A stretch of DNA of 64,000 nucleotides from Lactuca virosa (GCA_928212115.1 CAKMRJ010001112.1:409498407-409562406), one strand, 5' to 3'. Shown: positions 33,213 to 44,742, counted from the stretch's first letter. Numbers and translations are program-made. The notes: generated from the letters alone by a model not told the origin.

Positions 33213-36200
33213 TTGCAGGTTATACGTGACGAGCAGTTTGATGATGAATGGTACATAGACAGTGGCTGCTTGCGTCACATGACAGGAAGAAGGGAAGAAC
33301 TGAGGGAGTTTCGATCCCTTACAAATGCTGGAAGTGTCAAGTATGGTAACAACTCTTATGGCACGATCAAAGGTTATGGTATGATTACTAATGGCGAGTT
33401 CTCGATAAGAAAAGTGGCGTATGTTGAGGGTTTTCAACACAACCTTATCAGTGTATCTCAACTGGTGGTTGGAACTGGGCTAAAAGTGTCGTTCGACGAC
33501 GAGGGATCAGAGATTACTGAAAAGAAGTCAAACAATATTCTGCTGAAATCAAAGCGAAAAGGAGAAATGTACCCTCTGAATCTCAATCCCATATGGGGAA
33601 AGCCAGCTATCTGCTTGCTATCAAAGGCTCAATCAAACGAAAGCTGGCTTTGGCACCGAAGACTCTCCTATCTGAATTTTAAAGACATCAACAAATTGGT
33701 GCTTGGCGATCATGTTCGAGGTCTTCCTGTTCTGAAATTCGATAAAGAAAACTTGTGTGCTGCATGTGAAATGGGAAAGCAAAGTCGACAGAGTCATCCT
33801 TCTCGCATCAACACAAAAATTATTGAACCACTTGAATTACTTCATATTGATTTATGTGGTCCTTCTTCAATCGAAAGTGTCAGTGGCAACAAGTATATAC
33901 TTGTCATAGTGGATGACTTCTCTCAATTTACCTGGGTATTCTTTTTGAAGCAGAAATTGGAGGCCACTCCTAAACTTAAACTCTTTATCAAGCAGATCGA
34001 AGTCCAGCTCAGAAAGGTTATTCGTAACATAAGAAGTGACAACGGATTGGAGTTTAAGAACAAAGACTTTGAAGAATTTCTTGTAGAGAAAGGAACTACT
34101 CACAACTTCTCGGCTCCGTACGCTCCACAACAGAATGGTATTGTCGAAAGGCGAAAGCGATCTCTGTGTGAAGCAGCCCGAACTATGCTGAGCTTCGCTT
34201 TATTACCTCTGTATTTCTGGGCTGATGCCATTGCTGCTACATGCTTTACGCAGAACAGATCTTATCTCAACAAACGCTTTTCGATCACTCCATATGAGAT
34301 CTTAAACAACCGAAAGCCAAATGTCAAGTTTTTTCATGTGTTCGGTTCAAGGTGCTTCATCTTTAATTCAAAGGAGCACCGAAATAAATTTGATGTGAAA
34401 GCATATGAAGGAATGTTTCTGGGTTATTCCTTAACCTCAAAACCATATAGGGTTCTCAACAAACGTTCAAAGAAAATCGAGGAGACCTATTATGTTACCT
34501 TCGACGATAACTACGTCAAGAGACTCAAAACCACTGAAGGTTCTGTGGGGGATATATTTCCAATCTCCAGTCAAGTTACAATACCTATTTCGAACCTATT
34601 TGAACAATACATGCTGCTGTTTGATGAGCCCGAAAAGGCTATTCTCTTTGAATCTGAAGCTGCAGACAACAAGGTAGATAACTTGAAGAAAATAATCGAT
34701 GAAGCTGCAGAGAATATGGAAGAAGAACAGCCTGTGAAAACCAACAAGCCAGACACGGGTGAACCTCAAAAAGATTGCTCTCATGCTCAGGGGGAGGATT
34801 CGTCTGATCTTCCCAACCAAGATTCAACATTCCAGGGGGAGAGCTCTGCAACCGAAAGTCAAGTCCAAGTGGAAAATTCTAAACCTGAAGTTGAGGAGGT
34901 ATCATCTTTCGAAAGGAGAAATTCTAATCCTGAAACTGAGGAAGTCTCATCTTTCGAAGTGAAAGATTCTAATCCTGCAACAGAGGAAGCATCATCGCTC
35001 GAGGGGGAGAATGTGAACATTAACGATGATGACACTCAGTCGGAGTTTGAAGTAGAAGTGAACACTGAACTGGATCCTTCATTCGATCCTAATTATCTTC
35101 CACTCATCAAATGGACCAAAGATCATCCCCAATCACAAGTTTTTGGTGATTCCACAGAAAAAGTTCTCACACGATCTCAATTAAAATAGAAACGAACAGC
35201 TCTCTTCTCTTGAGTAGAATTTTGCATGTTTAATTCTTTCGTCTCAAAAGTCGAACCGAAGACAGTCAAGACTGCACTTGATCATTCTGATTGGGTACAG
35301 GCAATGCAGGACGAACTACATGAATTCGAATGAAATAAAGTGTGGAGACTGATTCCAACACCAAGGGGTGCTTCTGTGGTTGGATTAAAATGGGTGTTCA
35401 GGAATAAGATGGATAAGGAAGGGAATGTGATACGCAACAAGGCGAGGTTGGTTGTGAAAGGCTACTGTCAAGAAGAAGGCATACATTATGAAGAGACCTT
35501 CGCTCCAGTAGCAAGGCTAGAATCGGTTCGCATTTTTCTCGCCTATGCTGCACACAAAAACTTTGAAGTCTTCCAAATGGACGTAAAGTGTGCCTTCTTA
35601 AACGGAGAACTGGAAGAAACTGTGTATGTAGAGCAACCACCGGGCTTTGTGAACGAAAAATATCCAGATCACTGCTACATCCTGGACAAGGCGGTCTATG
35701 GTCTCAAACAAGCTCCAAGGGCCTGGTATGAAACTCTAACTAGATTTTTCAAAATGTCTAAATTTAAACAAGGTTCGGTTGACCCAACCTTCTTTCGCAA
35801 GAAAGAGGGTGACCACCTTATGATCGTTCAAATTTACGTTGATGACATCATCTTCGACTCCACAAATCCTAGCTTAACTGTTGAATTCAGGAAGCTGATG
35901 GAAACTAAATTTGAAATGAGCTCAATGGGTCCTATTAACTTTTTCCTTGGTCTGAATATAAGACAGGGACATGAAGGCATTTTCATTAATCAAGAGGCCT
36001 ACACGAAGACATTGCTTGCCAAATTTGGAATGTTGGGAGATTCAAAAGTGAAGGTCCCTATGGCGTTTGGCACAAAGCTAACACCTTATTTGGACAAACC
36101 GGCTGTTGACATGACCCTTTATCGTCAGATGATAGGGTCTCTAATGTATCTCACTGCTAGTCGGCCAGATATAATGTTCTCTGTTTCTTATTGTGCCAGG

Positions 36201-36806
36201 TTTCAAGCAAATCCACGCGAACCTCATCTGTTGGCAGTAAAGAACATCTTTCAGTATTTAAAGAGAACTACTTCTCTCGGGTTGTGGTACCCAGCCAAAT
36301 CAGGATTCTTTGTCCAAGCATTCTCAGATGCTGATCTTGGGGGATATGGACTAGACCGGAAAAGTACCACTGGAGGATGTCAATTTCTGGATGGCAAACT
36401 CGTAAGCTGGCAATCTAAGAAACAAACATGTGTATCTCTCTCCACTGTCGAAGCAGAATACATTGTCGCAGCATCATGCACATCTCAGGTTATCTGGATA
36501 CAAAGTCAACTTCGTGACTTTGGCCTGAATATGAAGAAAATCCCACTATATTGTGATTCCGAGAGCGCAATTAGGATTTGTCACAACCCAGTGCAACACT
36601 CAAAGACGAAACACATAGCACTGAGGTATCATTTTATCAAAGATCATGTGGAAGATGGTAACGTTGAAATTCATTTTGTAAGAACCACTGATCAATTGGC
36701 TGACATCTTCACTAAGGCCTTGCCTGAAGCAAGTTTTAATAAAATCCTGCATGGCTTAGGAATGATGGAAGCTGAATCTGTACCGAAATCTCCTATGTTT
36801 CAGTAG
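33213..36806 (+). pseudogene. Sirevirus pol: protease, integrase, RT, RNase H
   Basis: One frame throughout, with stops at 35187, 35211 and 35331 between the integrase tail and RT. Protease motif WYIDSGCLRHMTG (about 33249). Integrase zinc finger LWHRRLSYLNFKDIN...CAACEMGKQ has Tyr where the second His is expected. Integrase core keeps HIDLCGPSS, IRSDNGLEF and NGIVERRKR, so D, D and E are present. A Ser/Glu-rich tail with SSFE repeats spans 34,640-35,080. RT: GLKWVFRNKMDKEGNV, QMDVKCAFLNGELEE and intact YVDDIIF (about 35836). RNase H: SDADLGGYGLDRKSTTG and VSLSTVEAEYI. It ends FNKILHGLGMMEAES. The zinc-finger substitution and three stops disable it. Confidence 0.88.
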
Positions 36807-38412
36807 AAGTTAGAAGCGAAATAGAGCGAACGCTTGGTCCATTTCGGGTTCGGTTCTTCTGGGAACCGAAATGCACCGAATGCTCGGTCAATTTCGGGTT
36901 CGGTTTCATCGGGCTCGCTTCGCCTCTAATTTCTATCTTATGGTTTCGGTTGTATAGTATGTATACTCTTTTCTTGCAACTTTCTTTACGCATTTCTTTT
37001 ATATTTCATAAAATCCAAAAATATTTTTCTTTCTGTTTTTTCTTTCTTTTTTCAGAACATTTCTTAAAATCCAAAAATATTTTTCTTTTCATTTTCGTTT
37101 CTTGTTAATAAATTCCAAAATCCATTTCTCTTCTGCTTACTTCGTGTACAAGAATTTCTCTCAATAATGGAGCTGGGCCAGGTATCAATCTGAATCTATG
37201 TACTAGCTAAGTGTCCCTAGAAGCATGCTGCTGTATGTTGACCAAAGCCTTGACCGATTTTGAGTAAAGCCCTAATGACTTGATATATACAAATCTTGTC
37301 TCACCAATCAGGCTGTCAAATTTACTCTAATCATGAGCTGCCTTACTCTTCTCAAATTGAGTTAAGAGTTTTTCTGCTTTGTCAATCTTTTATGGCAGAG
37401 GCACATTCGGTTCTCTTAACCACCTTATTTTTCTCCATCACGGTTCGCTTCACATTTTGTAACCCTTGAGACTCTCAACAATAACCACTGAGGTTTATGG
37501 TTACACAATTTCTGTGTTGATGATCTTAGTTTCGTCCACCACGAATTAAGTGAAACCCAAAATCCAACTCCCATAATGAATTAACGGTGAACTCTTCAAA
37601 GTTCTAGCTATTATATGTCACCTTATGAAATCTCCAATTTTCTTTTTGTGCGATCCTTATGAAATTGTTTTTCACCAAGACTCTTTCTTCCAAAAGGATC
37701 CAGTTTTTTTTATGAGATTTCCTGTTAACGATTTTTAACAAGTCACTGAATATGTTTCCTACCTACTTGTTTAACAGGCCACATTGGTCTCACAAGTACT
37801 TCGTTCTGTTTCGGTCTTATATCAAGTATCGAAATCAAGAATTGAAGCGAAAGCCACCCTTAATAGCCTTAATTAAAAGATGCCTTTCAATGCTTCTTAA
37901 GTACTTGATCGTAATTCAACGGGAATCCAAACAAGCACTTTGAAGTCTCTCTTGACTTTGAAGGAAGAGATTCGTGCCCGGGATCAACTGCTTAATGTCT
38001 TAATAGACATCACAAATTCCCACAAAAAGTTTGCTTTATTTCTTTATCTTTTACACTCTTACGCACACACATTCTATATTCCCAAAGAGGTCTTGTTCTG
38101 TTCTTAGCGAATTAATGCAGATGGTTTCAAAATTAAAAGCGATGGGTTGGTGTAACGTCTTTGGGTTATTATGGTAATCGCAATTTTATTGAAGATTCAA
38201 CCGATGACTCAGCAGGAAGTTTAAACGCGTGATAATTTGATTTATGGATAAGTTTGGAAGGCGCCAGAATTTGAATCGGTTATCATCATACATCATCTCT
38301 ACTTTATCGGGGTTGCAAGATCTCAAATCACGCCTTTTAAGGAGTTGTTTCCAAGATTTCAGCGATCATTACTCACGATTTTTCTCTCTCCAAGATCGTA
38401 TATATGGACTGA
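36807..38412 (+). other. Interval between pol and ORF3
   Basis: About 1.6 kb without credible coding. The first 120 bp (36826-36945) repeat TTCGGGTTCGGTT and ACCGAAATGCACCGAA-like words. Then come T-rich tracts with AAATCCAAAAATATTTTTC duplicated at 37012 and 37066, and pyrimidine-rich sequence up to ORF3. It may hold the signals that let ORF3 be expressed from a separate or spliced RNA. The 162-codon ORF at 38244-38732 overlaps ORF3 in another frame and is a shadow. Confidence 0.5.
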
Positions 38413-41400
38413 TTTCTGTGCGATTATTTACTACTCTTCAAATTCTCGAGAGCAAAAGCAGGCGATCAATTTTTCACTGTTCATCTTCTTCCTCGACAAG
38501 CTTCATCAAAGGCAAAATCTTCATCAGTTCAAGAAACTACTGCACGCTCCACTCTTCTTGCAATCAAGCCCAATCAGAACTTGCTGATCGATCTCTCACC
38601 TTTTCTCTACGATACGTACATGTATCAAGTGGTGGAATGCCTGAAATATTCCCCACTCGTCAAAGCCCTAACCACAGTCGAAGTCGTTCCGATGTCTTGT
38701 CTCTCTCAAATCTATTCCTCTGCAACGTATGACAAAGGGGCAGACAAAATTTTCTTCGACATTCTTAACCAGAAAGCCTCGATCTCCAGGAATTGTTTCG
38801 GCTCTCTTCTAGGGCTTGCGTGTGAAGAATCCATGGTTAATCCCGATTCCATTGCCACAGGTCAGCTCTTCTCAATGTTCTACAACATGGGGTATACTGA
38901 AACCCTAACCACTGTGACAAAGTTCAAAAAGTCCTGCCTTCCTCCTCAATGGAATGGCCTCTTCACTCTACTCTTCAAAGGGCTTTCTGAACGGAGTGCC
39001 GGATCTGACGGTGCGAGCAAGTCCTTCATGACTCTGCTTTATGGTGTGTACCACGGTCTTAATCTGGATTATGGAATGGTCTTGTGGCTTCAGCTTATTC
39101 AGAGTTTATCATCTTCTTCTCGCCACACCGAAATCTCTTGTGCTTGCTTCTGGACTATTATCACTCAATGGGCGATGGATCGTTTCCATGTTCCTATCAT
39201 GGAGGACTCAATGCTTACTTCCATTGCTACGTTTCATACTACCAACATTATTGTTACTCATCCTTCAAAGTTTCTTTTTGTTGGTTCCATTCCTGAGTCG
39301 ATGTATGCTTCTGTTCCTCCTTCAAGCAAGCTTATTTAGAAATACAAGAAGCTTCCCTCTTCTGGTCCAAGGGAACTCACTGCTGACATGGTGAAATCAA
39401 TTGATGATGCAGACAAACCTACAAAGAGAGGCAAGAAGCCAGAAGTGAAAAAGGGGGGTAAGGGGGGTCAAGTCTCAAAAGTTCAAACCCCTAGGAAGCA
39501 AAAGTCTGAGAAGGCAGCACCATCTCAACCTAAGCCGAAGAAAGGCAAGAAACCCGCTCGCCGGCTAATTCTTCAATCCACAAGTGATTCTGACTCAGAA
39601 TCCTTGCCTCCTAATCATCCCACAACACCTCCTCGTGAGTCTGACAGCGAAAGCTCAGAGGATGAAGGTTCGGTTCGTGGTGATACACCACCACGTTCGC
39701 CTAAACCAGAGGTACCTGTTCGTTCCCAAGCACCTTCTCCTCCACCTGTTTCTGTTCCTGTTTCCATCCCTCCTATTTTTCCTATCATCACATCTCAACC
39801 ATCCTCTACCATTCCCATTTCTGCACCTATCTTCACTGAGGCTACTACTACCACCACTACTGGAGTTCGAACCAACGTATCTGATACGAGGGATCGTTCT
39901 TCAGCTCCCGAACCCCCAGTTGCTACCAAACCACCATCACCCACTCAATCCACTGAAACCAACACTGTTCTTGGAGGTGAGGACTTGGAGTTTGATTCCA
40001 CTTACTTCAGTCCCTACCGTGTCCAAAGTGACGATAATGACGATTCTCCTATTACCAAGTGCCATCTCAAAACGGTTACTGATAAGCTCGATCAGCTACT
40101 CTCTTCCTCCTCCACTGGTGCTTACTCCGAAACTGCTCTCAAGGCTCTGTTTTCTTCGGTTGTTCAAGAGCATGATGCCTCTCTCTCTGCCGCAGAAAAG
40201 GCTATTGATGCTTCTACATCTCAATGTCAGAAGGCCTCGCTTGCTGTTGAGGCCTCCACAAAAGAATGCAAAGATGCGACCGCAAAAGTCGAAAAACAAA
40301 TTTCTGAGGCTCAAATATTCCTAGATTCTTTGCAAGCTGCCGCTCAGAAGAACTCCCAGACTGTGAATGCTTCGGTTGACACTCTCACGCGTTCTCTCGA
40401 AGCTGAAAGGACTAATCTTGAAGTCTCTCGCAGGGCCATTGAAGCTGCCAACGAAAATCTTCATAATAATGTTAATGAGCGTTTGACTCAGCTGGAAGCC
40501 GAACTTGCCGTTGAAAATCGGATTATGGATGAGCTAGACAAACGTACTTCTCAGCTGAAAATTCAAAACATCAAGCTTCGCTCTGCCACAAAAGAGCTTG
40601 ATGATTTAAAGTCTGAAAGAGAAGTTATTCGAAGCTCCGTGGGTGACGTTCATTCCATTCTGTTACACCTTCTCGACGCCCACGACTCTATTCTGACTAT
40701 ATCCATTAGACGCCATTTAGCCGAAAAACTCAGACCTGCGTTGGATATCTTGAGTCGGATAGAGGGTGTTCCGGTGACTTCTGTCAAGCCGAAACAAGGG
40801 GGAGAAAAGGTTACTCAAGCTGGCAAGGATGATACTCAACCTCCTCCCGAACCCAAATCAACAGCTGCACCGAAGGATAATGTAGCTTCGGTCAGCAAAA
40901 GGGATAAGAAGAAGAAGAAGATTGGAGAAGATGATGTGGATGATGATGATGATTTTGAATATATCTTGGGTGAAAATCCCTCTAAGCCTTTTCAGAAAAC
41001 TAAACCCACTGATAAGGAGGTTGAGAAAAAGATTGAGAAGGAAACGGTTGAGTTCGAGAAGAAGCTAAAAGAAAAGGAGCTCTTGGAGAAAAAGAAGTCC
41101 ATATTTCCAGAATGGACCATTGAATCGCTCCAGAGAGAAGCTATAGATGAACCGAGTACTCATTGGCTCGAACCTGTTATGTCGTTCGGCCTTGAGAACT
41201 CGAAGGATGCTCAATTCGATATGCCAATCACACGAAAGGCATTTATCTTTCATTGCTTCAACTCAACCGCTGCCATTCCCTCTCCGGACCCGAAGGTAGA
41301 TCGGGATCTGTTGGAATCTTATCTAGAGTTCGCTCAGCCACAGTACTTGACCTGGAGCTCACAGAAGATTACTACGGTCAAGGTACTAAAGCCTTATTCA

Positions 41401-41970
41401 GCTGGAAAATTTGTCAATGTCAAGTTTAAAGTGACCCGAGGCTCTGATGGCTCGGTTCATAATTTTTCCCTGGCTGATCTACCGAACCTTAACCCTCACG
41501 ACTGGATACTCCTCAACAATATTTTGCTATCCAATCCTTAGGAGTATCAGCCGATCATTGACCACATCAAGCGAATGCTTGTTTGCTACATTCATGAAGT
41601 AGCAAAAATGGATCAAGAAATCGCATCTGCCTTTCACAAGCGACCAACGATCAAACCTATTGGCAGAACTGGCAATGTGAACGCGATGGTCAAGGGTAAA
41701 ATCGACCAAAAATTTCACACAGTGATGTTCGCTAGGGGCGAAAGTCAAAAATGTCTCTTTGCTCTCATTGATAAACACCTGTTCTCAACAGCTTGCTTGG
41801 AGCATATTTTGGAGATCATTCACAGGTGTGATCAGAATTCTGCAGCTGACAAGAAGTTGTTTACTGATATGTTATGCTGGTACATCCAATTTCGGCAGAC
41901 ACTTCTTGCTATCATTCCTCGGCTGTTCAAGGTTGTGAAGAAAGTGAAGGCTACACAACATAAATAATCT
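38413..41970 (+). pseudogene. Sirevirus third ORF (env-position protein), two in-frame stops
   Basis: A single frame is open from 38413 to 41967 except for TAG at 39337 and TAG at 41539. The start is not clear: AAG GCA AAA TCT TCA TCA at 38509 looks like a mutated ATG context. Domains: an N-terminal globular part (about 38560-39336; NLLIDLSPFLYDTYMYQVVE, CLSQIYSSATYDK); a Pro/Ser/Thr-rich basic then acidic linker (39388-40060); a long coiled coil (about 40140-40780; LSAAEKAIDASTSQC, NVNERLTQLEAELAVENRI); a Lys/Glu linker with DDVDDDDDFEY; and a conserved-looking C-terminus (FPEWTIESLQREAI, ending KKVKATQHK). I see no signal peptide or convincing membrane helix. It sits where Sireviruses carry their env-like ORF; function unknown. 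Confidence 0.75.
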
Positions 41971-41987
41971 CTCGCCTCATTTGACTC

Positions 41988-41999
41988 AAACGGGGAGAT
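41988..41999 (+). promoter_or_regulatory. Polypurine tract of the Sirevirus-like element
   Basis: AAACGGGGAGAT immediately precedes the 3' LTR, the expected plus-strand primer for copia reverse transcription. Confidence 0.8.
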
Positions 42000-42340
42000 T
42001 GTTGGGTTGAATAAGTGTTGCGTCATGGGCTCGGTCCTTGGCCCAGTTTTGCTATCAGGTTGGGCCTGTCCAACCGTGATTGTTTTGTTTAGGGTTTAGT
42101 ATTTAAGGTGCATGCATGCAGCCTTTAAGAGTAGCGCTTTGATTATTATTAATTTTGTTCTTGTACTACAAACCCTAGCTCGCCTCTATAGTGGAAGTTC
42201 TTTGTCGAGCTCTGCTGAGGCGTGACTACATTTGAATCATTAAACATCATTTGATTCTATATAGTGTTCTTTGTGTTTATTTGATTTTATTGTTTAACCT
42301 GTTGAAGATCTAATCGATCTAAGAGTTTTTCAACTCAACA
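42000..42340 (+). repeat. 3' LTR of the Sirevirus-like element
   Basis: Same length and ends as the 5' LTR. Seven single-base differences by eye (for example CCTTGGCCC against CCTTAGCCC). Followed by the duplicated TGGAG. Confidence 0.95.
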
Positions 42341-43103
42341 TGGAGCATGGAAGATTGAACCAGATCATGGGGAATAAGCGTTCTTCACCTGTTACGAAGA
42401 TTGGGACTTATGGAGTTGTGCTTGATGGTGGTGTTAGGGTGGATTTAGTTAATTGTTGTTATTTGTATCATATGACAAGAAAAAAAATTTCATTTCATGA
42501 TTTATTTAGACAATGATATCGATATTCGTTTGATAATGAAAATGGTTTGATTTTGGTTTATAAGAATGACATTTTTATATTCAAATATTTACCCTTTAAT
42601 GGTGTGTATGAAACTGTGATGTGTGTTGAGAACTTAGGCAATAATGCATTCCGTATTTATTCGTCTAATGGTATAGACAAAGCGTGTTCCTGGCATTGCC
42701 GTCTTGGGCATATATACAAGAAACGCATTTTTGAACCCCAAAAGGGCTGAGTGTTGGAATCATTTGACTTAAGGTCAAATGATGAATGCGAAGTTTATCT
42801 ATTGGGCAAGATGACAAAATCACCTTTCACTAGAAAATGTGAAAGAGGTGAAGGATTGTTGGACCTTATCCATACTAATGTGTGTGGTCCCTTTAGATCT
42901 GCCACAAGGGATGCTAATCGATATTACGTAACATTTTTGGATGATTATAGTAGATATGGGTACATCTACTTAATCAAACATAAATCAAAAACTTTCGAAA
43001 GGTTCAAGGAGTTTAGGCACGAGGTCGAGAATCAATTGGGCAAGTAGATAAAGATGCTTTGATTTGATGGAGGTGGAGAGTATCTTAGTATCGAGTATAA
43101 CGA
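42341..43103 (+). pseudogene. Copia copy B pre-integrase and integrase N-terminus
   Basis: Continuation of 29330 after removal of the Sirevirus. It aligns with copy A 17010-17302 (INCCYSLEMTRDFISFH against VNCCYLYHMTRKKISFH). The pre-integrase domain ends SWHCRLGHIYKKRI (integrase zinc-finger H-H), then CEVYLLGKMTKSPF, LIHTNVCGPFRSATRDANRY (first Asp replaced by Asn) and FLDDYSRYGYIYLI. Stops at 42516, 42748 and 43045. The 3' end is interrupted by a solo LTR at 43104, and the frame continues at 44748 (EYND into YLKECEI). Confidence 0.85.
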
Positions 43104-43204
43104 TGTAACATCTAATTTCTAGGTATTCACTTTTGACCCTTGAGTTAAGATTTGTTTGCAAGATTGGTCCTTAATGTCATTCTCGTAATAATGGGTGCAA
43201 CCTG

Positions 43205-43300
43205 AGTATGCTGGGCGTACACTTTGGTACGCTCGGCGTAGCTAGCCCCGTGCATGTATGCTAGGTATACACCTTGGTACGCAGGGAGTATGCAATATTA
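43205..43300. repeat. GTACGC-GCGTAC inverted word cluster, promoter-proximal
   Basis: Four near-palindromes: GAGTATGCTGGGCGTACAC, GGTACGCTCGGCGTAGC, GTATGCTAGGTATACACC and GGTACGCAGGGAGTATGC. They lie directly upstream of the TATA box of the solo LTR. Confidence 0.75.
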
Positions 43301-43907
43301 GAGAAAACCCTAATATTTAGGGTTTCTGCACTATATAATCACCATTATAGCCCCAAAACCCTTCCTCTTATCAGCTTTCATCCTAAAATCGACCCTCCTT
43401 GCAAACCCTAATCTATTTTGAGCATTTTAAGCTTTTGGAGTGAATAGTGGGCTTTCTTGGTTGTGAAGGAAGATCATCAAGGAGGTGGCCTTGCTCTCAA
43501 TACTTTGGATCCAACATTTTCTCTTCATTGTGAATCTTTTGCAGGTAAAAAGCTTCAACCTTGATGTATGTTATCTTACGGATCTAGTTTTAGCTCAAAG
43601 TTGTCACCTTTTTGTCCCAAACTTGGTCTTTATGAGTAAGAGATAATCCAATACATTTTAGTTGTCCTTTCAGAGGTTTTAGTGTGTTAAGTCATAAAAA
43701 TGTGTTTTTGGTCATTAGTTTCTCTCAATGCATGAGCTAGATTGTCTTAATGGGTAAAGAAGCTAGGGTTTTTACAGCTAAGGTCTTAATAGCCATGTTA
43801 AACCATAAAGTTGGAAACTTTATGGTTAAGGACATCCTTTTGAGCCTAGATCTGGATTTTGGATGTAATTGCTTAAGGATTAAGCACTTAATGGCTAAGG
43901 TATTGAG

Positions 43908-44025
43908 CAGTCGCGTACACTGGACGTACCAAGAGGTACGCTGCGCATACTTTGTTAGCTCCCCGATTTTTGGTCAACCATGCAATACACCCTGTATACA
44001 TAAGGAGTACAGCCCACGTACTCAC
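43908..44025. repeat. GTACGC-GCGTAC inverted word cluster, distal
   Basis: GCGTACACTGGACGTACC, GGTACGCTGCGCATACT, ACACCCTGTATACATAAGG and a decayed ACGTACTCACCGGG, downstream of the transcribed part of the same LTR. Confidence 0.65.
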
Positions 44026-44199
44026 CGGGTTAACTCAGTTGACTTTGACCTAGATTTTTACTAGGGTTTGACCTAGGGGTGTTTTACTTATTTTGACCTA
44101 TATGCTGAAATTATTTGATGAAATTTATTAAGGTGGCTGGTAGAGTTGATATCGGAGCGGCGTGCAATTCAGTTTGCTTATCTGTCTGTGAGTTGAGCT

Positions 44200-44480
44200 T
44201 TCTCACTATATCCATGGGTCGAAGGCACCAATGTCAGCCCACTACTTGTTATGTGGAATGCTAGTTGTCTTTGTGATGCTTTCATGAAAGACCAGGATCC
44301 GTCCGCTGGCAATTGTATGAAAGACCAGGATCTAGCCCTTGGCACTTGTATGTAAGACCGAGATTTGGCCATCGACATCGCAAGGAAAGACCATAGTGGT
44401 AGCTCATGGCACTTGTATGTAAGACCGATATTTAGCCCTCGGCATTGCAAGGAAAGACCATGGATGTAGCCTATGGAACT
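44200..44480. repeat. Degenerate tandem repeat in the solo LTR (AAAGACCAGGAT units)
   Basis: Units of about 50-60 bp built around TGTATGTAAGACCG(A)xATTTxGCC, TCGGCAT(T/C)GCAAGGAAAGACCA and GGCACTTGTATG recur five times or so. The same kind of CCATGGTCTTxCxTGCA unit occurs in the LTR at 58,500-58,720, in the opposite orientation. Confidence 0.65.
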
Positions 44481-44742
44481 TGTATGCTTTAGGTATGTGG
44501 TATTTTGAGGAATTCACTAAGCTTTGTGCTTATAGTTTATGTTTATGGTTTCAGGTAGTTCCAATTCGAAAGGGAAGGGCCCGCCGTGATGGCACATCAT
44601 CATCCCCTCATCATTTCCGCATTTGAAATAATTGTACTCTGATGTTTTGAATATTATGACTTGATGTTGGTTTTAAACAATTAATGAATGATTTCATAGA
44701 CTTTTAAATGAAAAATTTTATTACCGTTTTCGGGATGTTACA

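Larger units (their letters stand above)
29331..42340 (+). mobile_element. Complete Sirevirus-like (Ty1/copia) element with third ORF
   Basis: It has two 341-bp LTRs (29331-29671, 42000-42340), a tRNA-Met primer site, gag, pol in the copia order protease-integrase-RT-RNase H, a long third ORF, and a purine tract ACGGGGAGAT before the 3' LTR. It is flanked by 5-bp duplications TGGAG (29326-29330 and 42341-42345). The uninterrupted paralogue in copy A reads GTGGAGCATGG at the same point, confirming the insertion. The LTRs differ at 7 positions by eye. Length is 13.0 kb. A large gag, a long env-position ORF and pol of this type are Sirevirus (SIRE/Maximus) traits. A few stops and frameshifts make this copy non-autonomous. 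Confidence 0.93.
43104..44742 (+). mobile_element. Solo gypsy LTR (1,639 bp) with 5-bp target duplication
   Basis: Starts TGTAACATCTAATTTC and ends TTTTCGGGATGTTACA, with AACGA duplicated on both sides (43099-43103 and 44743-44747). It carries the gypsy-LTR hallmark GTATTTTGAGGAATTCACTA and GGTTTCAGGTA near 44500-44560, a TATA box (ACTATATAATC, about 43331) and two clusters of GTACGC..GCGTAC words. No internal region: this is the product of unequal recombination between two LTRs. Excision restores the copia integrase frame. Confidence 0.93.

Noticed and set aside
38244..38732. 162-codon ORF rich in Ser and Arg
   Set aside because: It overlaps the start of Sirevirus ORF3 in another frame and looks like a shadow without family resemblance.
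39584..40324. 246-codon Leu/Pro-rich ORF
   Set aside because: It is the alternative frame of the Pro/Ser-rich linker of ORF3; composition follows from the codon pattern of the real frame.
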